DNA of 64,000 nt from positions 124,001 to 188,000 of the forward strand of contig NZ_JAENHP010000002.1 in NCBI RefSeq assembly GCF_016834655.1, given 5' to 3'. Below the pieces are notes generated by a model, which was given only the letters and a program-made list of their open reading frames with translations, had not been told where the DNA came from and searched no databases. The DNA comes from Paractinoplanes ovalisporus (GTDB taxonomy: Bacteria; Actinomycetota; Actinomycetes; Mycobacteriales; Micromonosporaceae). Made by a program: the position numbers and the translations under genes. Position 1 is the first letter of the stretch; every line of letters starts with the position of its first letter. This document shows positions 41,388-49,098 of this stretch, in pieces.

Positions 41388-42167
41388 TCAGGCGGCGGCG
41401 GTCGCGGCGGCCGCGGCCTTCTTCGCCGACCGCTTCCACCAGAAGACGATCGACGTGGTCAGCGTGAACCCGATCAGGGCCGGGGCCAGCGACAGCGGGC
41501 TCATCTCGCCCGGCTTGACCACGGCGGCGCCGATCACGGCGTACGACACCGCGGACGGGATCGAGGCGAGCGTGGTGCCGAGCAGGTAACGCTTGCGGCA
41601 GACGCTGGTCGTGCCGTAGGCGTAGCCGACCAGGCCGAACGGGGCCAGCGGCAGGAACCGGACCAGCAGCACGGCGGAGAGGCCGCGACGGTTGAGCCAG
41701 CCGTCGAGACGCTCGAGCTTGCCACCCGTGCGGGCCGCCAGGGCACCCCGGCCTACCCAGCGGCCGGCGTAGTAGGTGACAGCCGCAGCGATCACGGCGG
41801 CGGCCAGGGCCGTCGCCGCGCCGGTGGCCGCGCCCAGCAGGGCGCCGCAGGCCAGCGTGATCGCCGTGCGGGGGACCAGCACCGAGAGCAGCAGGCCGCC
41901 GAGCACCGCCAGCACGACCGCGGCGGCCGGGCCGAGCTGGGCGAACCCGTCGGCGATCTGCTGCAGCGGCAGCACCGCGGCCGCGGTGGCCACACCGGCC
42001 ACAGCCACGCCGAGGATGCTGAACCGGACGAGACGGCGCTTCCACCCCATCGGGGAGGCCGCCGCGGTCTGAGTGCCCATCGGGGAGTTCGTGGGCTGCG
42101 TGGTCTGAGAAACCTGAGGGTCCGCCGCGAGGTTCACGCCCCGCGGGGCGATCAGGATGTCAGTCAT
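41388..42167 (-). CDS. TVP38/TMEM64 (VTT-domain) membrane protein
   Basis: The protein has 259 residues from ATG 42165-42167. Five to six membrane segments are visible. The VTT (SNARE-associated Golgi, DedA superfamily) signature includes the proline-containing LSVLVPRTAITLACGALLG and RFLPLAPFGLVGYAYGTT near residues 100-190. DedA-type proteins are proposed lipid scramblases/transporters. The cargo here is not known. A longer frame to 42299 exists but lacks a better ribosome site. Confidence 0.85.
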   Translation of the reverse strand: MTDILIAPRGVNLAADPQVSQTTQPTNSPMGTQTAAASPMGWKRRLVRFSILGVAVAGVATAAAVLPLQQIADGFAQLGPAAAVVLAVLGGLLLSVLVPRTAITLACGALLGAATGAATALAAAVIAAAVTYYAGRWVGRGALAARTGGKLERLDGWLNRRGLSAVLLVRFLPLAPFGLVGYAYGTTSVCRKRYLLGTTLASIPSAVSYAVIGAAVVKPGEMSPLSLAPALIGFTLTTSIVFWWKRSAKKAAAAATAAA

Positions 42168-42231
42168 GCAGTAATACCGCCCAGTGCTCGTCGGGTTCGG
42201 GACTCGTCGTGTCTGGTGCTCGTCGTGCTGG

Positions 42232-42942
42232 TCAGGCACCCGCTGCGGCCAGGCGTTCGGCGCGCAGTTTGTCGGGCCAGGTGTCGTCAACGGGGGCAAG
42301 ACTATCCGCGCCGATGGCCCAACGCAGTAGCAGATCGGCTATAGCTGGGTTGCGAGCCAACGCCGGGCCGTGGGAGTAGGTGCCCAGGATCTTCCCGTGC
42401 CAGGCTCCCTCGGTCTGCCCGTCATTGCCAATTCCGGCGGTCACCCGGGCCAGCGGCGCGACGCCGGGACCGAGGTGCGTACGCCCGCCGTGGTTCTCGA
42501 ACCCGGACAGCGGGGGCAGGCCCAGCCGCGGGTCGATGTCGCCCCGCAGCTCGCCCACCGCGCGGGTCTCGCCGCGGTCCGAGTGCAGGTCGAGAAGGCC
42601 CAGACCGGGGCACTTCTCTCCCTTGGCGAAGAACGAGTGACCGAACAACTGGTAACCGGCGCAGATGGCCAGCACGGCCGCGCCCTGGTTGACCGCGCGG
42701 TGCAGACCGCCGTCGCTGATCAGCCGCTGCGACGCCAGGGCCTGCGGGCCGTCCTCGCCGCCACCGATCAGATAGATGTCGGCGGTCGAGGGCATGGCCT
42801 GGTCGGAGCGCACCTGATAGGTCTCGACCGGGATGCCCCGGATGGCCGCGCGACGGGCCAGGATCAGCAGGTTGCCGCGGTCTCCATAGGTGGAGAGCAG
42901 GTCCGGATAGATCCAGACGATTCGCAGAACGCTCTCACTCAT
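42232..42942 (-). CDS. gatD: Lipid II isoglutaminyl synthase, glutaminase subunit GatD
   Basis: The protein has 236 residues, a CobB/CobQ-type class I glutaminase. The nucleophile is Cys94 in LAICAGYQLFG, the same position as in characterised GatD, and His191 in LGTYSHGPALARNP is the likely base. It supplies ammonia from glutamine to MurT, amidating D-glutamate of lipid II to iso-glutamine. It stands 36 bases after murT in the same operon. Confidence 0.92.
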   Translation of the reverse strand: MSESVLRIVWIYPDLLSTYGDRGNLLILARRAAIRGIPVETYQVRSDQAMPSTADIYLIGGGEDGPQALASQRLISDGGLHRAVNQGAAVLAICAGYQLFGHSFFAKGEKCPGLGLLDLHSDRGETRAVGELRGDIDPRLGLPPLSGFENHGGRTHLGPGVAPLARVTAGIGNDGQTEGAWHGKILGTYSHGPALARNPAIADLLLRWAIGADSLAPVDDTWPDKLRAERLAAAGA

Positions 42943-42978
42943 GCTTGCTCGTCCTTCTGTTCTCCGCCGCGGATGAGC

Positions 42979-44214
42979 TCAGTTGACACGGTCCAACTCC
43001 GCTCGGATGTCCTGGAAAGCCGTGTAGTTGGCGATCACCTCGAGGCGTCCGGGCGGAACCGACCGGATCGCCTCCTCGAAACTCAACACGTGCCGGAAGG
43101 CGATTCCGTTCACTTCGAGGCGCACCGCGAGGTCGAAGGCCCGGTCGCCGGTGATCAGAACCGGCCGGTCGTGCAGGGGCGAGAAGTCGACGTCGTAGAG
43201 CCACGAGGTGTCGAAACCGTCGGGGTCACGGGCGTTGATGGAGAGCAGCGTCGGGGCCTGCTCGGCCATGTCGAACGCCTCGAGCCAGCTCGCCGGGTTC
43301 TTGGCCAGCAGCAGCCGGATGTTGCGGCCGTCCCGGTCGACCTGGGCGTAGCGGCCGGCGATCGAGGCCACCGTCGAGAGCCGGGGGAGCGCCTCGATGG
43401 CCCGCACCCCGAACTCGGCCGCCACGGCCAGCGCGGTCGCCGCGTTGCCGATGTTGACCGAACCCGGCAGCTGCAGCTTGACCAGGTGCCAGTCGCCGCG
43501 CGGGTCGACGACACCCTCGTCCTCGACGCGCCACTGGGGCTGCGGGCGGCGCAGCGGGCACCCGGTGCACCACCAGTCGCCGCCGGCCCGCTCGATCGGG
43601 TGGCCGCTCTCGGGGCACACGAACGAGTCGTCGTGCCAGCGCTGCCCGGCGCTGAACCAGGTGATGTGGGAGGAGCCGCGAGCAGCCCAGACCACCATCG
43701 GGTCGTCGGCGTTGGCCACGACCGACACGTCGGGGTGACCGGCCAGCGCGGAGCGCCACATCTGGGCCATCATCGCGACCTCTTTGGCCCGGTCGAGCTG
43801 GTCGCGCGAGAGGTTGAGCAGCGCCACCACGCGCGGGTTGGTCTCGTCGATCACCCGGGCCAGGTAGTGCTCGTCGACCTCGAGCACCGCGAACGGCGTG
43901 GCCCCGGCCTTGGCCAGCGCCGACGTGTGCCCGGTGGGCATGTTGGCGCCGAACGAGTTGGTGGCGACCGGACCGAGCACGCCCAGCGCGGCCGCGGCCA
44001 GCCGGGTCGTGGTGGTCTTGCCGTTGGTGCCGGACACCAGCGCGATCGCGCGGCCGGCCGCGAGGTGGCCGAGCAGATCCGGGTCGATCTTGAGGCCGAT
44101 CCATCCGCCGATGACCGAGCCGTCGCCGCGTCCCGCGGCCCTGGAGAGCGCGGCCGCGGTCTTCGACACGGAGGTCGCGACCTTGGCCCGCAGGGGCATT
44201 TTCCCGTCCGTCAC
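42979..44214 (-). CDS. murT: Lipid II isoglutaminyl synthase, MurT subunit
   Basis: The protein has 411 residues from GTG 44212-44214. Mur ligase ATP loop VSGTNGKTTTTRLAAAAL is near residue 58. DEHYLARVIDETNPRVVALLNLSRDQLDR is the Mur central domain. A cysteine-containing loop (FVCPESGHP, WWCTGCPLRRP) near residues 195-225 is the zinc-ribbon-like insert of MurT. The C-terminal DUF1727 part has YDVDFSPLHDRPVLITGDRA. It acts with GatD in the cytoplasm on lipid II. Confidence 0.94.
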   Translation of the reverse strand: MTDGKMPLRAKVATSVSKTAAALSRAAGRGDGSVIGGWIGLKIDPDLLGHLAAGRAIALVSGTNGKTTTTRLAAAALGVLGPVATNSFGANMPTGHTSALAKAGATPFAVLEVDEHYLARVIDETNPRVVALLNLSRDQLDRAKEVAMMAQMWRSALAGHPDVSVVANADDPMVVWAARGSSHITWFSAGQRWHDDSFVCPESGHPIERAGGDWWCTGCPLRRPQPQWRVEDEGVVDPRGDWHLVKLQLPGSVNIGNAATALAVAAEFGVRAIEALPRLSTVASIAGRYAQVDRDGRNIRLLLAKNPASWLEAFDMAEQAPTLLSINARDPDGFDTSWLYDVDFSPLHDRPVLITGDRAFDLAVRLEVNGIAFRHVLSFEEAIRSVPPGRLEVIANYTAFQDIRAELDRVN

Positions 44215-44614
44215 GGGACACGAGGGTACCGGACCCGGCTGTTACGTCGAGTTGCCATGAGTCCGGTTCCGGGCACCCGCCCGGCCCGTCCGAACGGGGT
44301 ATTGAGATCAAGCATTCGGCGGGCGCCGTTTTGGCCGGTGAGAACGGTAGGGAAGGCGTACGAGTGAAATTGCGGTGTGCATCACCCGAATGGTGCGGAG
44401 TAAATATGTGTTCTGATTCACCCGTAACTATCCACCCTCGGTAGTAGGTCCATTACGCGGGGCCATGGCATTTCTCAGCGCCTGGTAACAAATCGGACAG
44501 TGCCTCATGTGCCAAACACGCTCCGTCACGGAATCGCTTCCGGCGAACGTCCGCGAATTGGGGTAGCAAGGTCTGGCCGGCAGCACCCGCTGCCTGACTC
44601 GCGACGACCTGGTT
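44215..44614. other. Leader and promoter region of the NlpC/P60 gene
   Basis: This 400-bp stretch between the divergent murT and NlpC/P60 genes has no credible gene. It has the CRP-like site listed below, an AT-rich zone at 44395-44420 unusual for this genome, and TAACAAAT near 44486 as a possible -10. Confidence 0.45.
44407..44422. promoter_or_regulatory. Candidate CRP (cAMP receptor protein) site
   Basis: TGTGTTCTGATTCACC matches the consensus TGTGA-N6-TCACA at 8 of 10 positions in an AT-rich patch. It is placed well upstream of the riboswitch transcript, as reported for rpfA in mycobacteria. Confidence 0.45.
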
Positions 44615-44825
44615 CACGCCGAGCCCTGCCCCGGGCCGGTCGACGCGACCACCCGGTACTTGAACAACCACAAAGGCATACGGGGGCAGGGACGGGGGAA
44701 CCACTTTTGGTCCGCTCCGCGCCATCCGCTCCGATGGCGATCACGGACGACCTCGGGGTGAAGTCGCCTTCCAGCGACCGGGCACACCTTCCCGCCCGAA
44801 CCCGACAGCTAACCTCGCAGGCGTG
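44615..44825 (+). ncRNA. c-di-AMP riboswitch (ydaO-yuaA type)
   Basis: P1 is CACGCC (44615-44620) with GGCGTG (44820-44825). GCCCTGCC (44623) pairs with GGCAGGGA. The hallmark strings GGCAGGGACGGGGGAACC (from 44685), CTCGGGGTGAA (near 44751) and CCCGAACCCGACAGCTAACC (near 44796) match conserved motifs of actinobacterial ydaO RNAs. It precedes an NlpC/P60 cell-wall hydrolase, the usual target in this phylum. Confidence 0.88.
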
Positions 44826-44844
44826 CCGGAGGGATATCTCTACC

Positions 44845-45651
44845 GTGCACGAACACAGTTCGAGCCGGGGCCGCCGCATGGCCGGCGCCGGTGCCATCGC
44901 ACTGTCTCTCGGTCTGTGCCTCTGCGCAGGTCAGCTGGTTGCCCCCTCGGCCGCCAGCGCCGCCCCGATCGTCACCGCGGCGGCTGCGTCCGCCAAGGTG
45001 AAGCCGTCGGTCCGCAGCTCGATCTCCACGCGGACGGTGGCCTACGGCGGCAAGGTGAAGCTCACCGCGAAGTACATCAACCCGGCCAACGGCAAGGTGA
45101 TCACTTCGGGCACGGTCCGCCTCCAGGCCCTCCGTGGCAGCAAGTGGGTCAACTTCACCGCCAAGGCCCTCGGCTCGTCCGGCACCGTGACGCTCACTGG
45201 TGAGCCGCACGTCAGTGGCCGGATGCGCGCCTACTACGTGGGCACCCCGACCTACAAGGCCGTGGCCGGTGGCTCCTTCTCGGTGACCGTGAAGCAGCCC
45301 GGCGCGACCAAGATCATTAGCGAGGCCAAGAAGCACGTCGGGTCGCTGTACAAGTACGGCGCCGCCGGCCCCAGCCGCTTCGACTGCTCGGGCTACACGA
45401 TGTGGGTCTACAAGAAGGCGGTCGGCAAGAGCCTGCCGCACAAGGCCAACTCGCAGCAGAAGTACGGCAAGTCCGTCGCCAAGGGTTCCAAGCAGGTCGG
45501 CGACCTGATCATCTTCCGTAACGGCTCGTACGGGTACCACGCCGGCATCTACGCCGGTGGTGGCTACATGTACGACTCCCCGCACACCGGCGCGCGGGTG
45601 TCGAAGCGCAAGATGATCGGCTCCAACTACGTCGTCCGCCGCCTGGTCTGA
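44845..45651 (+). CDS. Secreted NlpC/P60 endopeptidase
   Basis: The protein has 268 residues from GTG 44845; GGAGGGAT lies 9 bases before. Signal peptide residues ~1-40 (MAGAGAIALSLGLCLCAGQ, then APSAASAAP). Residues ~45-150 hold one Ig-like β-domain (VKPSVRSSISTRTVAYGGKVKLTAKY). The NlpC/P60 domain is at 155-268 with catalytic Cys in RFDCSGYTMW (near 179) and His in GYHAGIYAGG. It cleaves peptidoglycan stem peptides outside the cell. Control by c-di-AMP through the leader is likely. Confidence 0.92.
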   Translation: MHEHSSSRGRRMAGAGAIALSLGLCLCAGQLVAPSAASAAPIVTAAAASAKVKPSVRSSISTRTVAYGGKVKLTAKYINPANGKVITSGTVRLQALRGSKWVNFTAKALGSSGTVTLTGEPHVSGRMRAYYVGTPTYKAVAGGSFSVTVKQPGATKIISEAKKHVGSLYKYGAAGPSRFDCSGYTMWVYKKAVGKSLPHKANSQQKYGKSVAKGSKQVGDLIIFRNGSYGYHAGIYAGGGYMYDSPHTGARVSKRKMIGSNYVVRRLV

Positions 45652-45663
45652 CGACTGCGACTT

Positions 45664-45699
45664 CAGTGGGGCGCCTTCCGGTTCGGGGGCGCCCCGCTG
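45664..45699. terminator. 12-bp stem-loop after the NlpC/P60 gene
   Basis: CAGTGGGGCGCC (45664-45675) and GGCGCCCCGCTG (45688-45699) pair with one G·U. No T-run follows, an I-shaped terminator type common in this phylum. Confidence 0.6.
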
Positions 45700-46238
45700 T
45701 CGTCCACCCGCTTTCCCCGTACGGCCCCCGGCCGCGCTCCGCGTTCCCCGCGCGCTCGCCTTCCCCCGCCGGGCGGTTCCCCCCTGCGGCCCGTCCCCGT
45801 CGGCCGCGTTTCCCCGCACCGCACCCTCGTGTCACCCGCCCCGACGCCGGGCCGCTGCCTCCTCACGCCTGCGGCCCGGCGTCCCCATGTCCGGGGTGAC
45901 TCTGCTGCTCCCGCGTCGAGCCGTCGCTCCGCCTATATGTGTCGAGCCGTCGGTCCGCCGCCGATGAGGCAGTTCGCTTCGCCGCCTATATATAAGGCCC
46001 CACGTCCTCCACTCCGCTCCCCACGGGCGTCTCCCGGTCCTCCACTTTCCTCCCCGCGGGGGTTGACAACGTGTGCGCGGGGGAGGTTTGGGCGTGTTTG
46101 GGAGGGTTCTTGACAGGCGGCCCGGCAGGATGTCGGAAACCGGACGAGGTTGATCATGGTCTGGCCCTCCACTTCCCTCCCATCGCGTTGAGCTGGGGTT
46201 TCGTGTGCGAATCAAGCTCGCGACCCCGCTCATTCGGC

Positions 46239-46266
46239 TTGCGAGTGGAGGGAAGTGGAGTAGAGT
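46239..46266 (+). promoter_or_regulatory. mraZ promoter
   Basis: TTGCGA (46239-46244) and TAGAGT (46261-46266) have a 16-base spacer. The transcription start would be near 46273, about 95 bases upstream of mraZ. The spacer and -10 box are covered by the phased repeats. Confidence 0.6.
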
Positions 46267-46280
46267 GGAGCACAGTGGCA
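46244..46280 (+). promoter_or_regulatory. Probable MraZ operator: four 10-bp-phased repeats
   Basis: AGTGGAG at 46244, 46254 and 46264 and AGTGGCA at 46274 repeat every 10 bases exactly. MraZ of E. coli binds tandem TGGGN repeats with the same 10-base phasing, and its own gene is the target. The boxes overlap the promoter, so autorepression is expected. Confidence 0.7.
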
Positions 46281-46366
46281 GGGCCGAAGAGGAACAGTTC
46301 TGAGGGGCCTGCCGGCCCGAGTTGACAGGCGGACCGCGAAACCGCCCGGGGCAGGGGGTGAGGCCG

Positions 46367-46798
46367 ATGTTTCTCGGCACGCACACTCCGCGCCTCGACG
46401 ACAAGGGGCGGCTGATCCTTCCGGCGAAGTTCCGTGATGAGCTGGCGGGAGGTGTCGTGATCACCAAGGGGCAGGAACGCTGCTTGTACGTGTTCCCGAT
46501 GCCGGAGTTCCAGCGCATCGCCGGTCAGCTGCGCGAGGCGCCGGTCACCAACAAGGCGGCCCGGGCCTACAGCCGGGTCTTCTTCGCCAGCGCGCACGAC
46601 GAGGTCCCCGACAAGCAGGGGCGGGTCACCATCCCCGGCCACCTGCGGGAATACGCGGCCCTCGACCGTGAGCTCGTCGTCATCGGCGCGAGCACCCGGG
46701 TGGAGATCTGGGACAAGCAGTCCTGGGAGGACTACCTCTCGGCGAGCGAGGACGAGTTCGCCGACATCGAGGAGGGGGTGCTGCCCGGCGGACTGTAG
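46367..46798 (+). CDS. mraZ: Transcriptional regulator MraZ
   Basis: The protein has 143 residues from ATG 46367, with GGGGGTGAGG just before. It has two SpoVT/AbrB-like halves: [23 protein letters not shown] and [22 protein letters not shown]. MraZ forms rings that bind repeats in the dcw promoter and represses it. It heads the cluster. Confidence 0.95.
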   Translation: MFLGTHTPRLDDKGRLILPAKFRDELAGGVVITKGQERCLYVFPMPEFQRIAGQLREAPVTNKAARAYSRVFFASAHDEVPDKQGRVTIPGHLREYAALDRELVVIGASTRVEIWDKQSWEDYLSASEDEFADIEEGVLPGGL

Positions 46799-46872
46799 GA
46801 ACGGCACCCGCTCGGCCCGCATGGGCCGGACGCGGCCGCTTCCGTACTGCGAGATCTCCAGCCGCTCCCGCT

Positions 46873-46898
46873 CCTGGCGCCTCTTCCCCGGCGCCAGG
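46873..46898. other. 9-bp perfect stem-loop between mraZ and rsmH
   Basis: CCTGGCGCC (46873-46881) and GGCGCCAGG (46890-46898) with an 8-base loop lie in the 285-bp gap. No T-run follows; it could reduce read-through or act in processing. Confidence 0.5.
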
Positions 46899-47083
46899 CG
46901 CGTGTCCGGCCAAGGGCGAGCCCGAATGGCAACGGGCACGAGCGGATGGGGATCTGGCGGTACGGGCGGGCGTCCGGACGGGCCGCGGAACGGGTGACGT
47001 ACGCGGGCGTTGGGGCTGACAGCCGGCAGGTCGGTGCCGGACCGGTGCCACAGCAGGACGCGCGTGACAGTCGGGGTGGGGCG

Positions 47084-48157
47084 ATGGGGGTCGACATGGG
47101 GGAGCTTCGCGGCACGCACGTGCCGGTGCTGCTCGAGCGCTGCCTCGAGCTGCTCGCCCCCGCACTCCGGTTGCCGGGCGCCGTGCACGTCGACTTCACG
47201 CTGGGCCTGGGCGGTCACGCCGAGGCCGTGCTCGAGCGCTTTCCCGAGGTGACGCTGGTCGGGCTCGACCGCGACACCGAGGCGCTGACGCACTCGCGGC
47301 ACCGGCTGGCCAAGTTCGGCGACCGGGCGAAGCTGGTGCACGCGGTCTACGACGAGTTGCCCCGGGTGCTCGACGAGCTCGACCTGGCCGAGTTCCACAG
47401 CGGACTGTTCGACCTGGGCGTCTCGTCCCTGCAGCTGGACGAGGCCGACCGCGGCTTCGCCTACGCCCAGGACGCGCCGCTCGACATGCGGATGGACCAG
47501 ACCTCCGGCATCACCGCCGAGCAGGTCGTGAACGAGTACGAGCCGGGCGAGCTGGTCCGGATCCTGCGGACGTACGGCGAGGAGAAGTTCGCTCAGCGGA
47601 TCGTCTCGTCGATCGTCCGGGAGCGGCAGAAGGGCCGGATCACTTCGACGGCGGTGCTGTCCGAGCTGGTCAAGACGTCGATCCCGGCCGCCGCGCGACG
47701 AACGGGTGGAAATCCCGCCAAAAGAACGTTTCAGGCGCTACGTATTGAGGTAAATGGCGAACTCGCCACGCTCGAAGCGGCCATGCCGGCCGCTTTGGAC
47801 GCCCTGGCCGTAAAAGGGCGGCTTGTGGTGATGAGCTACCAATCTTTGGAGGACCGGATCGTCAAGCGTGCCCTCACCGCGAGGACGCGCAGCACCGGGC
47901 CGGTCGATCTGCCGGTCGAACTGCCCGGGACGGGTCCGACGCTGCGGCTGCTGACAAGGGGGTCAGAACCGCCCAGCGAGCAGGAGGTCGCGGACAACCC
48001 GCGAGCGGCTTCGGTGAAGCTGCGCGCGGTCGAGCGCCTCGACCGGAACGACGGAACGCCCGGGGCCGCCCGCGAACGGCCCCGACTGTCTACAACGCAC
48101 GGGGGACGAGGGCGGTTACGCCCGGGGGAACGGGAAGAGGGGGAGGGGAGAGCATGA
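47084..48157 (+). CDS. rsmH: 16S rRNA (cytosine-1402-N4) methyltransferase
   Basis: The protein has 357 residues from ATG 47084 with GGGGTGGGG upstream; ATG 47096 is a close alternative. [21 protein letters not shown] is the SAM motif, [30 protein letters not shown] the RsmH signature, and [22 protein letters not shown] the C-terminal motif. The stop overlaps the ftsL start (ATGA). Confidence 0.94.
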   Translation: MGVDMGELRGTHVPVLLERCLELLAPALRLPGAVHVDFTLGLGGHAEAVLERFPEVTLVGLDRDTEALTHSRHRLAKFGDRAKLVHAVYDELPRVLDELDLAEFHSGLFDLGVSSLQLDEADRGFAYAQDAPLDMRMDQTSGITAEQVVNEYEPGELVRILRTYGEEKFAQRIVSSIVRERQKGRITSTAVLSELVKTSIPAAARRTGGNPAKRTFQALRIEVNGELATLEAAMPAALDALAVKGRLVVMSYQSLEDRIVKRALTARTRSTGPVDLPVELPGTGPTLRLLTRGSEPPSEQEVADNPRAASVKLRAVERLDRNDGTPGAARERPRLSTTHGGRGRLRPGEREEGEGRA

Positions 48158-49092
48158 GCGAGCGCATCCAGACGCCGCGGCCGGGGGGCCGGGCCGCGGA
48201 CGAGCACCGCCCGGTGGCCGGACGGCGCGACACGGGATCGAGCCGCGATGCGGACGCCCCGGGAAGTGCCGGCCGGGGGGCGCGGCAGTTCGCCGGAGCT
48301 GAGGACCGGGCGGCGGCACGCCGGTCCGACACGCGCCGGTCAGGGACCCGTAAGAACGAGGACAGCCGGACGCCGGCCGAGGTCCGCCGGGAGCGGGCCG
48401 AGGCGCGGGAGGCACGGGAGGCGGCCCGCCAGGCCCGTCAGGCCCGGGCCGCCGGCAAGAGCCCGGCCCGCGAGCGCAAGCCGGTCGTGCCCGGCCGGGG
48501 CCGCCGCGACGTGCAGGCGCCGGTCGACGGTGCGGCCGCGCTGCAGATCGAGGTGACCGAGGCCGAGCCGATCCGGGTGACCGACGCGCCCGCCGCGCCG
48601 CGCCTGCGGGTCGCTCCGCCGCCGCCGATCCACGGTGGACCGCGGGCGCCCTTCGTCGCCGGTGTGATCGGCGTGGTGATCGTCGGGGTGCTCGGCATCC
48701 TGCTGATCAACACGAAGACCAACGAGAACTCGTTCCGGATCGCCGACCTGCAGAAGCAGAACACCGCCCTGGAGAACCAGCGGCAGGATCTGGACAACCA
48801 GCTGGTCGAGGCGTCGAGCATCGGCAACCTGGACGCCGCGGCCCGCCGGCTCGGCCTGGTGCGGGCGAACATCCAGGACGTGGCCCAGCTGCGCCTGCCC
48901 GACGGCAAGATCATCCGGGTGCCGAAGCCGGCCCGCGGGCCGATCTCGGTGACCCACCCGGACGCGGTGACCGACAAGGGCAGCGAGAACATCTCGCCGG
49001 CCGACGGCACGGGCCAGAACACCGGCACGGGCACCGGCCAGAACACCGGCACCGGTCAGAACGCGGGCACGAACACCGGCACCGGGCGGTAG
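48154..49092 (+). CDS. ftsL: FtsL/FtsB-type division protein with long basic N-terminus
   Basis: The protein has 312 residues. Residues 1-165 are charged and disordered, rich in R, A and E. One membrane segment lies at ~170-190 ([19 protein letters not shown]), followed by a short coiled coil ([23 protein letters not shown]) as in FtsL/DivIC. The tail is a G-T-G-Q-N repeat. Position between rsmH and ftsI fits FtsL. It would recruit FtsW/FtsI with FtsQ. Similar N-terminal expansion is usual in actinobacteria. Confidence 0.82.
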   Translation: MSERIQTPRPGGRAADEHRPVAGRRDTGSSRDADAPGSAGRGARQFAGAEDRAAARRSDTRRSGTRKNEDSRTPAEVRRERAEAREAREAARQARQARAAGKSPARERKPVVPGRGRRDVQAPVDGAAALQIEVTEAEPIRVTDAPAAPRLRVAPPPPIHGGPRAPFVAGVIGVVIVGVLGILLINTKTNENSFRIADLQKQNTALENQRQDLDNQLVEASSIGNLDAAARRLGLVRANIQDVAQLRLPDGKIIRVPKPARGPISVTHPDAVTDKGSENISPADGTGQNTGTGTGQNTGTGQNAGTNTGTGR

Positions 49093-49098
49093 AAAACG

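Larger units (their letters stand above)
45652..46366. other. Long non-coding region upstream of mraZ
   Basis: This 715-bp stretch has no credible gene on either strand. It holds the NlpC terminator, an 18-base direct repeat TCGAGCCGTCG(C/G)TCCGCC (near 45917 and 45942) separated by TATATG, a TATATATAAGG box near 45990, three inverse AGTGGAG motifs (CTCCACT near 46011, 46039 and 46168), TTGACAGGCGG copies at 46109 and 46322, and the mraZ promoter. Confidence 0.55.

Noticed and set aside
46300..46330. mraZ start at the TTG near 46322
   Set aside because: The ATG at 46367 has a strong ribosome site and matches the MraZ N-terminus [11 protein letters not shown].
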